From Sphingobacterium sp. UGAL515B_05 (lineage in GTDB: Bacteria; Bacteroidota; Bacteroidia; Sphingobacteriales; Sphingobacteriaceae), in the NCBI RefSeq assembly GCF_033097525.1, contig NZ_CP109907.1, forward strand, positions 5,208,001 through 5,272,000: 64,000 nt of DNA. The letters are read 5' to 3'. A program made the translations under genes and the position numbers. The stretch's first letter is position 1; each line of letters opens with the position of its first letter. Of this stretch, positions 26,232-34,962 are shown in pieces. Below the pieces are notes generated by a model that did no database searches, was not told the origin of the DNA, and worked only from the letters and a program-made list of their open reading frames with translations.

Positions 26232-26576
26232 ATGAACAAAAATAAATCAACAGTCTACATAGCTGGCCCTATCTCGGGACATGATGATCTTAATCGGTCA
26301 GCATTCAAAACTATGCAAAACGAGCTCGAAAGCTTAGGGTTTCAAACGCTTAATCCTCACGAGTTTTGCGAGTCGATCAAATCCACAAACCCATCAGATC
26401 CGAAATACTATCGGGCTGGCATGATCACATTGGCCAGCCAAGCTACTGATATCATTTTCCTAGATGGATGGCAGTATTCCGCAGGTGCACAGTTAGAGCA
26501 TAAAGCCGCCGCACTGTTCGGTATAGGCATCCACTTCAGCACCGAAGATCTAATCCGTAAATACTCAAATCAATAA
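26232..26576 (+). CDS. DUF4406 (nucleoside 2-deoxyribosyltransferase-like) protein
   Basis: 114 aa. VYIAGPISGHDDLN at the N-terminus and QATDIIFLDGWQYSAGAQLEHKAAALFG near the C-terminus are the DUF4406 signature, a fold related to nucleoside 2-deoxyribosyltransferases. Such proteins are common phage early genes, presumably in nucleotide metabolism. The ATG at 26232 is preferred; one at 26181 would add 17 basic residues of non-family sequence. Confidence 0.78.
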   Translation: MNKNKSTVYIAGPISGHDDLNRSAFKTMQNELESLGFQTLNPHEFCESIKSTNPSDPKYYRAGMITLASQATDIIFLDGWQYSAGAQLEHKAAALFGIGIHFSTEDLIRKYSNQ

Positions 26577-26580
26577 CATC

Positions 26581-27012
26581 ATGAAAAAAGGATATATCAT
26601 TATCGGCTCAAATGAAACCGATAGAACCATATTAGCGAAACAATTTCTAAAAGACAAAAGGTACCTGCATGTTGGCGGGCCTGAAAGTGTAGACGTTCAA
26701 ATGATCACGGAACAGACAAGTTTTGTCGAATCCGATAGACCAGCATTCAACTTTCTTCTTATCAACGATTTAAAATCAGCCACAAAATTAAAACAGTTAG
26801 TAAGCGGTTTGCCAAATGAGTACCGAGTCAATAATCTGAAAGGTCTTTGGATGTACAACGTTACCACAAAGAACGTATTTACATGCGAGCTTAAAGGGCT
26901 TGACTACGTTCTTTTTGACCATAACGCGCCTTGGCTGGAGGGCTATAGTGTCATAGACACAAACCTAAATTCAGTGCAATCAATTATTCAGTTCACCCAA
27001 GAAAAACGATAG
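26581..27012 (+). CDS. Phage protein of unknown function
   Basis: 143 aa, starting MKKGYIIIGSNETDRTILAKQFL. The first strand and glycine loop resemble a nucleotide-binding fold, but no true Walker A lysine is present. The next gene begins 3 bases downstream of its stop. No family is recognised. Confidence 0.65.
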   Translation: MKKGYIIIGSNETDRTILAKQFLKDKRYLHVGGPESVDVQMITEQTSFVESDRPAFNFLLINDLKSATKLKQLVSGLPNEYRVNNLKGLWMYNVTTKNVFTCELKGLDYVLFDHNAPWLEGYSVIDTNLNSVQSIIQFTQEKR

Positions 27013-27014
27013 TT

Positions 27015-27191
27015 ATGAAAACTGAACTATTAACATCCCTTGTCAAAACACAAGATGAGATCATCACATTACAGGCTTCACAAATCACAACACTAAAGCA
27101 CGTTATTATAGCACTTTTCCTATTCGGGCTAGTTTTTTTCCTGGCGCTATCCATTTTCATTTTATCACGTAAACCCGAAATAGAGGACTAA
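27015..27191 (+). CDS. Single-pass membrane microprotein
   Basis: 58 aa. Polar N-terminus (MKTELLTSLVKTQDEIITLQ), one membrane helix at about residues 29-50 (VIIALFLFGLVFFLALSIFIL), then a short charged tail SRKPEIED. It is tightly packed between neighbours (2-base and 3-base gaps), which supports it being translated. The topology is unassigned and a function is not known. Confidence 0.6.
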   Translation: MKTELLTSLVKTQDEIITLQASQITTLKHVIIALFLFGLVFFLALSIFILSRKPEIED

Positions 27192-27194
27192 ACC

Positions 27195-30100
27195 ATGTCA
27201 GAATATCGCATAGACATACAGGACATTTTCGACGCTACCAATGGCGGGCTGGATATCATCATTGATCTATATCCGGATGCCGAAGAAAGCGCGCGGAATC
27301 GCAATAAAAAATTCAAGCTGCGCACTGAAAAGACAGCGTCTGCAAATCTGTTCAAAAATCAAAATGATATTTGGATAGTGACGGATTTTGGGGGCGGTAA
27401 GGAAGCTAAGGGCATGAATGCGGTAGAATTCTATAGGACTGAAAACGGGATTGATTTCGTAACAGCTATCAATGAACTGGCTTTGAGATATAACGTACAG
27501 GGCGCGGATCCATCCAAGGCACCTAAGCCGATCAAAACAACGGAGCCAGCAGCTAGCGATCAGGACGAAAAGCAATATTACTATAAGGTCAAAGAAACGT
27601 TGAGTGAAAAGGAAATTGAACATCTTTTCCCTCGTTACGCATTGACTGCAATTGGTTGGCGTACTGGGGCAGATGATCACGCAGTAAATGCCCGAAAGAC
27701 AGCCGCAAAAAAAGTACATGAGGTATGTAAGAAATACAATTTTTGGGCACTGGAATCTTACAGATATATCGATAATCGCATAGCTACAGTTTACAGCTCT
27801 ACGGATGATTATCCGATGTTTGCTTGGATAGAACAGGTAAATGATAAAGAAACTTTTGCGAAGATCTATGTGCCAAAACACATCAACAAAGGCAACAGAT
27901 TCAGGTATTCAGGAAAACGTCCAAAGGATTTTTTACATGGTTTATCGCAGGCCCAGCATGAATTCAGACGTCGGGAACTGGAAGCGGAAAAAGACAATAA
28001 ATCCGACGACGAGGAAACCGACCATGAAGGAAATCCCCTTCCGTCCAAAAAGAAGAAAGTCGTAGCTGAAAAGATTGATGAAATTTTATATTTAAGCGGT
28101 GGTAGCGATGCGCTCACTGCAGCACTATTGGGCTACTGGGTAACCTGGCCGAACTCCGAGACTGCCACGCTCACGCAGCAGCAATATTGGAGCATGTCAT
28201 ATATCGCTGATAAAGTCATCCAGTTACAGGATATTGATGACACAGGTATCGCGCAGGCACATGTCAAAGCCATGGACTATCTCGATCTTTTGACGGCGGA
28301 ACTACCCAAAGAGCTTACAAAGAAAAAAGACCGCCGTGGTGGTAGCTGCAAAGATCTTCGGGACTTCTTTAATCACTATAAAAATCAAGATTTTAAGGCT
28401 GTTCTGAACACTGCCCTTCCCTATCGTTTTTGGGATATCCGTCCGAAGTTTAGCGGCAAAGGCGAAGATCGGATCCAAACGGGATTCACGTTCGATTTTA
28501 ACAACGTACATGCCTATAATTTTCTAGGTAAGAACGGTTTCTATCGTCTCAATTCACCTGCCGAGAAAAACGGATATATGTTTATCAAGATCGAGGGAAA
28601 TATCGTCACCAAGATTGAACCAAATGAGGTAAAAAACTTTGTCCACAATTTCCTGCAGGAACGCCGTCTGTCCACAGATCTGCGCAATGCCATGTACCGC
28701 ACAACACAATTGTCCGAGAACAGTCTTTCAAACTTACCTCTTATTGAGGTCGACTTTAATGACACGGGTAAGCATGAGCAGTTTTACATGTTTCCAAATA
28801 CCACATTACGTATTACAGCAGCTGGTATCGAACAGTACAACCCGGGATCTGTAAAACGGTTCATCTGGAAGGAAGATGTTATCGAGCACCATTTCAAATT
28901 AAATAAGGAAGAGCCTTTCACGATTTGGATGGACGATAACACAGGACAGTACGATATCCGGATTAATACGCAAGATGACCTGTTCCTCAATTACCTTATC
29001 CAAACATCACGGATCCACTGGCGTACCGAACTGGAAACAAGATTGCAGAATCTTTCGCCAGCTGAACGCGAGCAATACAAAAAGGATAACAAGTTCAATA
29101 TCGCTGGACCATTACTGACGCCCGAGGAAATTACCGAACAGAAACTGCACCTGATCAATAAAATATTTGCGATCGGCTACATGGAGCACAGGTTCAAGGA
29201 TCCTGACAAACCGTGGTGCATTTTCGGGATGGATAACAAAATCAATGAGGACGGCGGATCTTATGGGGGTTCGGGAAAATCCATCGCTCTTAATATTGCT
29301 TTATCCAAAGTAATGCGAAAACGATTTTATATTGGCGGACGTAATCCGAAGATTACCGAAAACCAGTTTATCTACCACGGACTGACCGAGTACCACCGCT
29401 ATGTATGTATTGATGACGCGCACGAATATCTGAATTTTCATTTCTTTTTTGACGTGATCACTGGATCGCTTACTGTCAATCCAAAAAACACAGCACCGTA
29501 TGAGATTCCTTATGCCAAGGTTGCCAAGTTCTGCATTTCATCCAATTATACGTTGCGCGATATCGACCCATCCGTAGAACGCCGAATCCTTTACACGGTA
29601 TTTAGTGACTACTACCATAATAAAGGCGAACGGGATGACTATAACGAGATACGCAAGCCATCCCACGATTTTGGCAAAAACCTTTTCGACGATTTCACGC
29701 GCGAAGAATGGAATGCTTTCTACAATACCATGATGTACTGTCTACGGTTTTATCTGACCGTTGCAGAGAAACTGGATCCACCTATGTCGAACGTCAATAT
29801 CCGGAATCTGAAAGCCGAAATGGGGCCTGACTTCGAGGAATGGGCAGCGGCATACTTCGACGAAGGATCCACAAACGTAGACCGCCTTATCGTTCGGGAG
29901 GAAGCGTTCAAGGATTTCGACCACAAGTATCGCAAGGGATGGAAGACACAGCGGTTTTCAAAGGCTCTGCGCGCATTCTGTAAGCTCAACAATTACGAGC
30001 TGTCGCCTAAAGAACTGCATAACTCCAAAGGAAACAGGATCATTCACAAGACACCTGAAAAGCAGATACAGCGTGACGGAAGCTGGACAGAAACCGGACG

Positions 30101-30251
30101 AATGGTAAGCAAGGAATTTATGTACATCAAGACGAAGCACGATGTGCCGCTAAACGTCAATGTGGATCCAGCAGCGGCAAAAGAAGCCATGAACAAACAT
30201 GTCGATCTTCCGCCAGCACCGAAAGACAAACAGGAACAAATCAATTTTTAA
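27195..30251 (+). CDS. Phage primase-helicase
   Basis: 1018-aa replication protein. The N-terminal about 105 residues (RIDIQDIFDATNGGLDIIIDLYP, then ASANLFKN and GGGKEAKGMNAVEF) resemble a CHC2-type primase zinc-binding domain that has lost its cysteines. A Toprim-like segment follows at about residues 295-375 (LYLSGGSDALTAALLGYW and IDDTG). The C-terminal helicase has Walker A GGSGKS at 691-696, YVCIDDAH as Walker B, and ISSNYTLRD as motif C, typical of superfamily 3 (D5/DUF5906-like). It should prime and unwind prophage DNA. The catalytic Toprim Glu is not evident, so priming activity is uncertain. Confidence 0.82.
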   Translation: MSEYRIDIQDIFDATNGGLDIIIDLYPDAEESARNRNKKFKLRTEKTASANLFKNQNDIWIVTDFGGGKEAKGMNAVEFYRTENGIDFVTAINELALRYNVQGADPSKAPKPIKTTEPAASDQDEKQYYYKVKETLSEKEIEHLFPRYALTAIGWRTGADDHAVNARKTAAKKVHEVCKKYNFWALESYRYIDNRIATVYSSTDDYPMFAWIEQVNDKETFAKIYVPKHINKGNRFRYSGKRPKDFLHGLSQAQHEFRRRELEAEKDNKSDDEETDHEGNPLPSKKKKVVAEKIDEILYLSGGSDALTAALLGYWVTWPNSETATLTQQQYWSMSYIADKVIQLQDIDDTGIAQAHVKAMDYLDLLTAELPKELTKKKDRRGGSCKDLRDFFNHYKNQDFKAVLNTALPYRFWDIRPKFSGKGEDRIQTGFTFDFNNVHAYNFLGKNGFYRLNSPAEKNGYMFIKIEGNIVTKIEPNEVKNFVHNFLQERRLSTDLRNAMYRTTQLSENSLSNLPLIEVDFNDTGKHEQFYMFPNTTLRITAAGIEQYNPGSVKRFIWKEDVIEHHFKLNKEEPFTIWMDDNTGQYDIRINTQDDLFLNYLIQTSRIHWRTELETRLQNLSPAEREQYKKDNKFNIAGPLLTPEEITEQKLHLINKIFAIGYMEHRFKDPDKPWCIFGMDNKINEDGGSYGGSGKSIALNIALSKVMRKRFYIGGRNPKITENQFIYHGLTEYHRYVCIDDAHEYLNFHFFFDVITGSLTVNPKNTAPYEIPYAKVAKFCISSNYTLRDIDPSVERRILYTVFSDYYHNKGERDDYNEIRKPSHDFGKNLFDDFTREEWNAFYNTMMYCLRFYLTVAEKLDPPMSNVNIRNLKAEMGPDFEEWAAAYFDEGSTNVDRLIVREEAFKDFDHKYRKGWKTQRFSKALRAFCKLNNYELSPKELHNSKGNRIIHKTPEKQIQRDGSWTETGRMVSKEFMYIKTKHDVPLNVNVDPAAAKEAMNKHVDLPPAPKDKQEQINF

Positions 30252-30272
30252 AATATTAATAACACACAAAAA

Positions 30273-31247
30273 ATGAAATCAATTACACAGATCCATGTAG
30301 ACGTTTCTACACCTAAGAAAGCGAAAAAAGTAGCAGCTATTTTAAGATCCTTCCCAACAAAAGTGAACAAAATTGTATTGCACAGGTTGGCAGAAGGCGC
30401 AGTTCCTTACACTCGTTATGCCCTGATAGGATGTGTTGGCAGATTACAAATTTGGGACTTCGTTAAGCCTAGCGATACACACGAAGTGATCAGTCCTAAA
30501 AAACTTAAAAAGATGCTTTCTGAAATTTCAGCCAATAAGGACGCTGATCCAATTAAAGATAAGTCCAAAGATATCCACGATATGATAATAGAATCGTTTG
30601 GATGCCCTCCGTTTTCAGGTTTGAGACCGTTGCCGATCAATGGCGTTTCAATCCGGAAAATTGATCTTGACGAAACGAAAGGAATTGATTTTACGGCCTT
30701 GGAGCGTATCTGTAAACTTGGTGATTCGTTCGATCGAACAGAAACATTTATGACTGATTTTGCAAAGAAAATGGCAATAAAGCCAATACTGGTTGATCCT
30801 GATAAGGCTAAATCTATTTTAGAGGATCTAGAAAAATCTCTCCATCCTTTCGATGCAATTCCATTCACAAGATTTTACTTCTCAAAATTGACGCCGTTTC
30901 AAAGGCAGCTTATAGATCCTTGGAAAAACACACTTTTTAATTTTCCTCTTCCGCCCTTTAAAAATGTGCTAAAGGAGTGGTTGAAATCGGAAGAAGAAAA
31001 AACAATTGCGATTAAAAAGGAACAAGAAGCTAATACAGAAAAACAATCCATGGCTATGCCGAAAATCGGCGATTTGGTTGTCGCTTACGATAGTGAAGAC
31101 AGACTGCCCATGGTTGGAATTCTAACTCGTATAAACGACAGCATCCCCATGCAGTACCAAGTTAACAGTCGAACCTACTGGTTGAATGTCAAAAAGATTA
31201 CAGCCGAACAGGCGAAATTGATTTACGCACCTACAGCAAATAAATAA
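30273..31247 (+). CDS. Phage early protein of unknown function
   Basis: 324 aa, soluble, basic. The N-terminal half is KSITQIHVDVSTPKKAKKV with a helical continuation. The C-terminal 60 residues, from IGDLVVAYDSEDRLPMVGIL, look like a small beta-barrel domain that could bind nucleic acid. It is more AT-rich than the primase gene before it. No family is recognised. Confidence 0.65.
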   Translation: MKSITQIHVDVSTPKKAKKVAAILRSFPTKVNKIVLHRLAEGAVPYTRYALIGCVGRLQIWDFVKPSDTHEVISPKKLKKMLSEISANKDADPIKDKSKDIHDMIIESFGCPPFSGLRPLPINGVSIRKIDLDETKGIDFTALERICKLGDSFDRTETFMTDFAKKMAIKPILVDPDKAKSILEDLEKSLHPFDAIPFTRFYFSKLTPFQRQLIDPWKNTLFNFPLPPFKNVLKEWLKSEEEKTIAIKKEQEANTEKQSMAMPKIGDLVVAYDSEDRLPMVGILTRINDSIPMQYQVNSRTYWLNVKKITAEQAKLIYAPTANK

Positions 31248-31251
31248 CATA

Positions 31252-31470
31252 ATGAAGTACACCAATATCCTATTGGCCAAGCTGCCACATAAGCATTCCC
31301 GTCCACTTCATGGAGGTACCGAGATCCGGACGTACAACTTGGAACAGTCACGTGCAGAAGCACAAAAGATCATTGATTCGGAAAAGCTGCCGCTTTCAAT
31401 CGGAAACATTGATATCAGGGTAAGATCCTTTGTTGTCTACGAAAATGAGACCGAAGTACAATCCAAATGA
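31252..31470 (+). CDS. Small phage protein, unknown function
   Basis: 72 aa, starting MKYTNILLAKLPHKHSRPLH, 4 bases after the previous stop. Its last 26 bases overlap the next gene in another frame. No motif recognised. Confidence 0.55.
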   Translation: MKYTNILLAKLPHKHSRPLHGGTEIRTYNLEQSRAEAQKIIDSEKLPLSIGNIDIRVRSFVVYENETEVQSK

Positions 31471-31750
31471 CAGGATCCGCATTCGCCTAGGTGTTCGATT
31501 TATCGATCACCTGGGAAGGATCTTTCAGGTCTACGAGACATTTCTCGGTCCCATGGATGCAATCAAATGGACAATGGAACTTATCAATGACACCAAGATC
31601 CACGGATCTGACCGAAACGGGGACGTACAGACGGCCATCGGATTTTATCAGATGGATACGGAATACGATATCCCGACTGGGGATCTGATCATCCGAAAAA
31701 TCGAATACATCGAAAAACTGCTGGACAATGACAACTTAAGAATCATTTAA
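31445..31750 (+). CDS. Small phage protein, unknown function
   Basis: 101 aa, from the ATG at 31445 (MRPKYNPNDRIRIRLGVRFI). An earlier in-frame ATG at 31430 would add five residues. The beta-rich start and a helix at WTMELINDTKI suggest a compact fold. The next ORF starts immediately at its stop. Confidence 0.55.
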   Translation: MRPKYNPNDRIRIRLGVRFIDHLGRIFQVYETFLGPMDAIKWTMELINDTKIHGSDRNGDVQTAIGFYQMDTEYDIPTGDLIIRKIEYIEKLLDNDNLRII

Positions 31751-31876
31751 ATGAAATATCAATTCTTAATCCTCAATCACGAAAAATGGCACGAGTGTAC
31801 TAGTTGCCATGAAATATTTGACATGCGCTTAGAGGGGCTCAATTGCCCTAGATGTGGCGTAACAAACACAAAGTAA
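31751..31876 (+). CDS. Zinc-ribbon microprotein
   Basis: 41 aa with two cysteine knuckles, C16-x2-C19 and C32-x2-C35 (CTSC and CPRC), the minimal zinc-ribbon arrangement. It starts on the base after the previous stop. Its own stop overlaps the next start as TAATG, so it is probably translationally coupled to the HTH gene that follows. Its role is unknown; a DNA- or protein-binding adaptor is plausible. Confidence 0.6.
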   Translation: MKYQFLILNHEKWHECTSCHEIFDMRLEGLNCPRCGVTNTK

Positions 31877-32052
31877 TGAACAGACTGACGGACAGACAGC
31901 GGGATGCACTATTTGAAGCCTGGTTATCGGGAACATATACCATCTACCATTTGGGGCAGATCTATAATGTCAGTCAGTCAACAGTGAGCAATATCATCAG
32001 TAAAAAATTGAAACAAAAACAAAATGAACACAATCAGCACAAAAACACATAA
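31876..32052 (+). CDS. Small HTH DNA-binding protein
   Basis: 58 aa from the ATG at 31876. The helix-turn-helix RQRDALFEAWLSGTYTIYHLGQIYNVSQSTVSNII covers most of it, of the resolvase/Hin recognition type, with a basic tail. The upstream in-frame ATG at 31852 falls inside the zinc-ribbon gene. It may act together with the zinc-ribbon protein; this is inferred from the coupled layout. Confidence 0.65.
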   Translation: MNRLTDRQRDALFEAWLSGTYTIYHLGQIYNVSQSTVSNIISKKLKQKQNEHNQHKNT

Positions 32053-32623
32053 CCCTACTGGGAAAACAACACAGGAACTACAGGCGGAAGCAATCCGCAA
32101 ATTACAGACGACAATCTGCGATATAGTCGGATTAGCCGGGGCAATCAAGTATTTCGTATCCGAGGAATACGAGGCCAAAATCGAACTATTTGCCTATGCC
32201 CTACGTGGCACAAGACTGATCGGATTAAAAGATCTTGGCAAACAGATCGACAAACACCTGACCGGCTTAAAGGAGATCGCTGCAAGGCTTGAAATACGTT
32301 TAGTATTGCCCGAACGCCACGCGGTGGTACAAGATACCCACTACGGTGTTTTGCTCGCTCTTAAAGCTTTGCTCAATCTGCCGGAAGATAGAATTTACGA
32401 GGAAGCAATCCTGCTTTCACAGAAGCCCATCCCTTATACACGACGCCATCACTTTATGTTTTTCCTTGAGCAGGTCTTGGACAAGGCACGTACATCTGAT
32501 CACGACGCCATACAAATGGTTCAGACGCTTTTAAATGAACTGAAAGAAGTCAATACCGACCCTGTCAAAGTCAACGCACACAAGCAGATCGAAATCAAAA
32601 CTTTGAGACCTATCGAGGGCTAA
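32024..32623 (+). CDS. Phage early protein of unknown function
   Basis: 199 aa, largely helical, starting MNTISTKTHNPTGKTTQELQ. It overlaps the HTH gene by 29 bases. A conserved-looking middle includes LVLPERHAVVQDTHYGVLLAL. No family is recognised. Confidence 0.6.
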   Translation: MNTISTKTHNPTGKTTQELQAEAIRKLQTTICDIVGLAGAIKYFVSEEYEAKIELFAYALRGTRLIGLKDLGKQIDKHLTGLKEIAARLEIRLVLPERHAVVQDTHYGVLLALKALLNLPEDRIYEEAILLSQKPIPYTRRHHFMFFLEQVLDKARTSDHDAIQMVQTLLNELKEVNTDPVKVNAHKQIEIKTLRPIEG

Positions 32624-32660
32624 ATCAATCAAATTATTCAGACAATCAATTAAACAACTA

Positions 32661-33629
32661 ATGAAGATTCATTATGACAAATATATTATTGCTTTTAGTG
32701 GCGGAAAGGATTCGATCGCCTTAGTGCTTTATCTATTGGATTTGGGTATCGATCCGTCCAAAATAGAGCTTTGGCATCATGACATCGATGGAAATGAAAA
32801 TGCGTTTATGGACTGGGAATGTACGCACGATTACTGCAAGAAATTTGCGGATGCATTTGGATTACAGATTTACTTTAGTTGGAAAGAAGGAGGATTCAAA
32901 CGTGAAATGCTTCGGGATAATCAGCGGACAGCCCCTACTTGGTTCGAAGGGCCTAATAATATCTTAAAAAAAGTTGGTGGAATAGTGGGAAAATTGGCAA
33001 CTCGGTTAAAGTTTCCCCAGGTAGCAGCTGACTTAAAAGTCCGTTGGTGCTCTGCATATATGAAGATAGATGTCTGTTCCATCGCGATCCGTAATCAAGA
33101 ACGTTTCAACGGTATCAAAACCGCGATTTTATCAGGTGAGCGTGGCGAAGAAAGTAGCGCCAGGTCCAAGTACAAAATATTAGAGGTAGATCGTTCTGAT
33201 GGCCGTAACGGAAAGCTAAAAAGGTATGTTGACCGTTGGCGACCATTGCGCGACTGGAAAGAATCCGAAGTTTGGGACATTATAAAAAGATACCGAGTAA
33301 GAGTGCATCCCTGTTATTATATGGGCTGGTCACGATGCAGCTGTAAATTTTGCATTTTCGGAAATGCCGATCAGTTTGCCAGCGCGTATTCAGTCAGTCC
33401 GGATCAGGGAAACGAAATCATATCATACGAGGAACAATTCGGAGTCACCATTAAGAGGAATACGGATCTAAAGTCGCTGATCAGGTGTGGAAATCCATAT
33501 CCTAATATTACTAAGGAACTGGCCACATTGGCAACATCCCAAATTTATGATCAACAAATCATTTTTAACCATGATGAAGAATGGCTCCTACCAGCTGGCG
33601 CATATGGCGAAAGTTGTGGGCCTCAGTAA
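32661..33629 (+). CDS. Phage PAPS-reductase-like PP-loop protein
   Basis: 322 aa. The PP-loop ATP-pyrophosphatase motif FSGGKDSIALVLYL is at residues 12-25, and WHHDIDGNENAF follows where CysD/CysH carry their second motif. Cysteines occur at RWCSAYMK and in RCSCKFC, which could ligate a metal cluster. It lacks the ECGLH nucleophile of true sulfite-forming reductases, so it is not a second CysH. Homologues occur in many phages with unproven roles, and PP-loop proteins also include DndC-type DNA sulfur-modification enzymes. No Dnd partners are visible here. Confidence 0.78.
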   Translation: MKIHYDKYIIAFSGGKDSIALVLYLLDLGIDPSKIELWHHDIDGNENAFMDWECTHDYCKKFADAFGLQIYFSWKEGGFKREMLRDNQRTAPTWFEGPNNILKKVGGIVGKLATRLKFPQVAADLKVRWCSAYMKIDVCSIAIRNQERFNGIKTAILSGERGEESSARSKYKILEVDRSDGRNGKLKRYVDRWRPLRDWKESEVWDIIKRYRVRVHPCYYMGWSRCSCKFCIFGNADQFASAYSVSPDQGNEIISYEEQFGVTIKRNTDLKSLIRCGNPYPNITKELATLATSQIYDQQIIFNHDEEWLLPAGAYGESCGPQ

Positions 33630-33662
33630 TCAAATTATAAGAACAATCTCAATTAAATTAAA

Positions 33663-34538
33663 ATGAAAACTACATTAAAAACACTCAGTATCGCGACTAT
33701 CTGTTTAGTCGTAGCAATGGCAACTTATGGAATGTATAAGTTAACTATTGGCAATTATCAATTCAATGCGCCCTTTATGTTCGGCTTTATTTTGGTAGCC
33801 TATCTATTGCTCTTGACTTATGCTAAAAGAGGGATCCGTAAAATTTGGACACTAGTGATCATTGCATCATTGACAACCCTTCAATCCTGTAATTATGCGA
33901 AATCAAATCAACAGGTCGTTGTTTCCGACGATTGTGGCATGACTTGGAAAAAGATCAACGCAGGTGAAGCGGTGCCAAAGGCAGGGCTTAACATGTGCTA
34001 CATGAAAGTTGTGATCCCTAACTTTCCAATGCAGGGCGAAGCGACTTTCATATCAAACCTAAAAGATAAGGTCCGCGCAAACGTTCATATAGATTACGAC
34101 TATTCAATCACGGATGCCCTCGCATTCATTAAGCAGGCCAAATTTTTGGGCAAAGCAAACGTCGACGCAGACAACGAGGAAGCTATCGGCAAATCGTTTG
34201 AAATGGCCGAAAACATGGTAATCGACAAAAGGATCAAAGATGTGGCCAAGCGGATCTTTGTTGACGAGGATATCGTCGAGCTTGACCAGTCAGAGATCGA
34301 AAACCACCTGCTCACAGAAAGTAACAAAGCTCTTGAAAGCCTTGGCGTACACTTAAATTTTATTACGCTTTCATTCGATCTGGACGAACAGACACGACAG
34401 GCTATCGACGTATCAACAGCGATGAAGATCTATGAATCCAAGAATCTACAGGATATCGGTAAACAGGTCATGTCACAGCGAGCTGGCGCCACTAAGATTA
34501 CTGTCGAAAATAAAACTGAAACTCCAAAATCAGAATAG
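33663..34538 (+). CDS. SPFH/band-7-like membrane protein, phage-encoded
   Basis: 291 aa. Two membrane helices near residues 10-25 and 38-52 are followed by a lipobox-like segment TTLQSCNY at about residue 75. The rest is soluble. The segment VDEDIVELDQSEIENHLLTESNKALESLGVHL and the following KIYESKNLQD resemble the SPFH (stomatin/prohibitin/flotillin/HflK) fold with its trailing coiled coil. Such proteins form membrane ring assemblies. A phage role in membrane protection or superinfection exclusion is inference. Confidence 0.6.
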   Translation: MKTTLKTLSIATICLVVAMATYGMYKLTIGNYQFNAPFMFGFILVAYLLLLTYAKRGIRKIWTLVIIASLTTLQSCNYAKSNQQVVVSDDCGMTWKKINAGEAVPKAGLNMCYMKVVIPNFPMQGEATFISNLKDKVRANVHIDYDYSITDALAFIKQAKFLGKANVDADNEEAIGKSFEMAENMVIDKRIKDVAKRIFVDEDIVELDQSEIENHLLTESNKALESLGVHLNFITLSFDLDEQTRQAIDVSTAMKIYESKNLQDIGKQVMSQRAGATKITVENKTETPKSE

Positions 34539-34550
34539 AAACCAACCCGA

Positions 34551-34570
34551 GCCCGGCGGCTAATCCGGGC
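34551..34570 (+). promoter_or_regulatory. Hairpin just upstream of the next start codon
   Basis: GCCCGG (34551-34556) and CCGGGC (34565-34570) form a 6-bp GC stem 10 bases before the ATG at 34581. It may reduce translation or transcription; no T-run follows. Confidence 0.4.
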
Positions 34571-34580
34571 ATATTACAAA

Positions 34581-34961
34581 ATGGCAAATTTTTCATCAAA
34601 AAGAACAAACGAAACCGATTTCTATACGGCGGAATGGGATATCTTAGACAAAGATGCAGGCCGTAAAATAACTTTCAAATATGAGCCATACGAATACGTG
34701 GCCCCTGATTATGATTGGTACATGCTTGTAGCTTTAGAAAAAGCTGAAAAGGTAACTGTCAATCGTCATCTGTTGACCTCTTCCCTATTACTAAAATATA
34801 GAAACGCTATCCGCGAAGGCTATAATCACCAGCTGGATAAAAGTCTTAGAAATCCTTGGGACTATCCAACGAACCGGAATACCATCGAAGGTATAGAAGG
34901 CTATATCAAACGTATCAACAAAGCAAGTGAGGAAGAAATGAAGCAATGGGGAGTATCTTAA
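34581..34961 (+). CDS. Phage protein of unknown function
   Basis: 126 aa, acidic N-terminus and helical C-terminus (NRHLLTSSLLLKYRNAIREG). Not recognised. It is separated by one base from the following gene. Confidence 0.6.
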   Translation: MANFSSKRTNETDFYTAEWDILDKDAGRKITFKYEPYEYVAPDYDWYMLVALEKAEKVTVNRHLLTSSLLLKYRNAIREGYNHQLDKSLRNPWDYPTNRNTIEGIEGYIKRINKASEEEMKQWGVS

Positions 34962-34962
34962 T

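Noticed and set aside
32661..33629. Second assimilatory CysH or part of a DNA phosphorothioation system.
   Set aside because: The ECGLH nucleophile is absent and no DndA/B/D/E partners are nearby.
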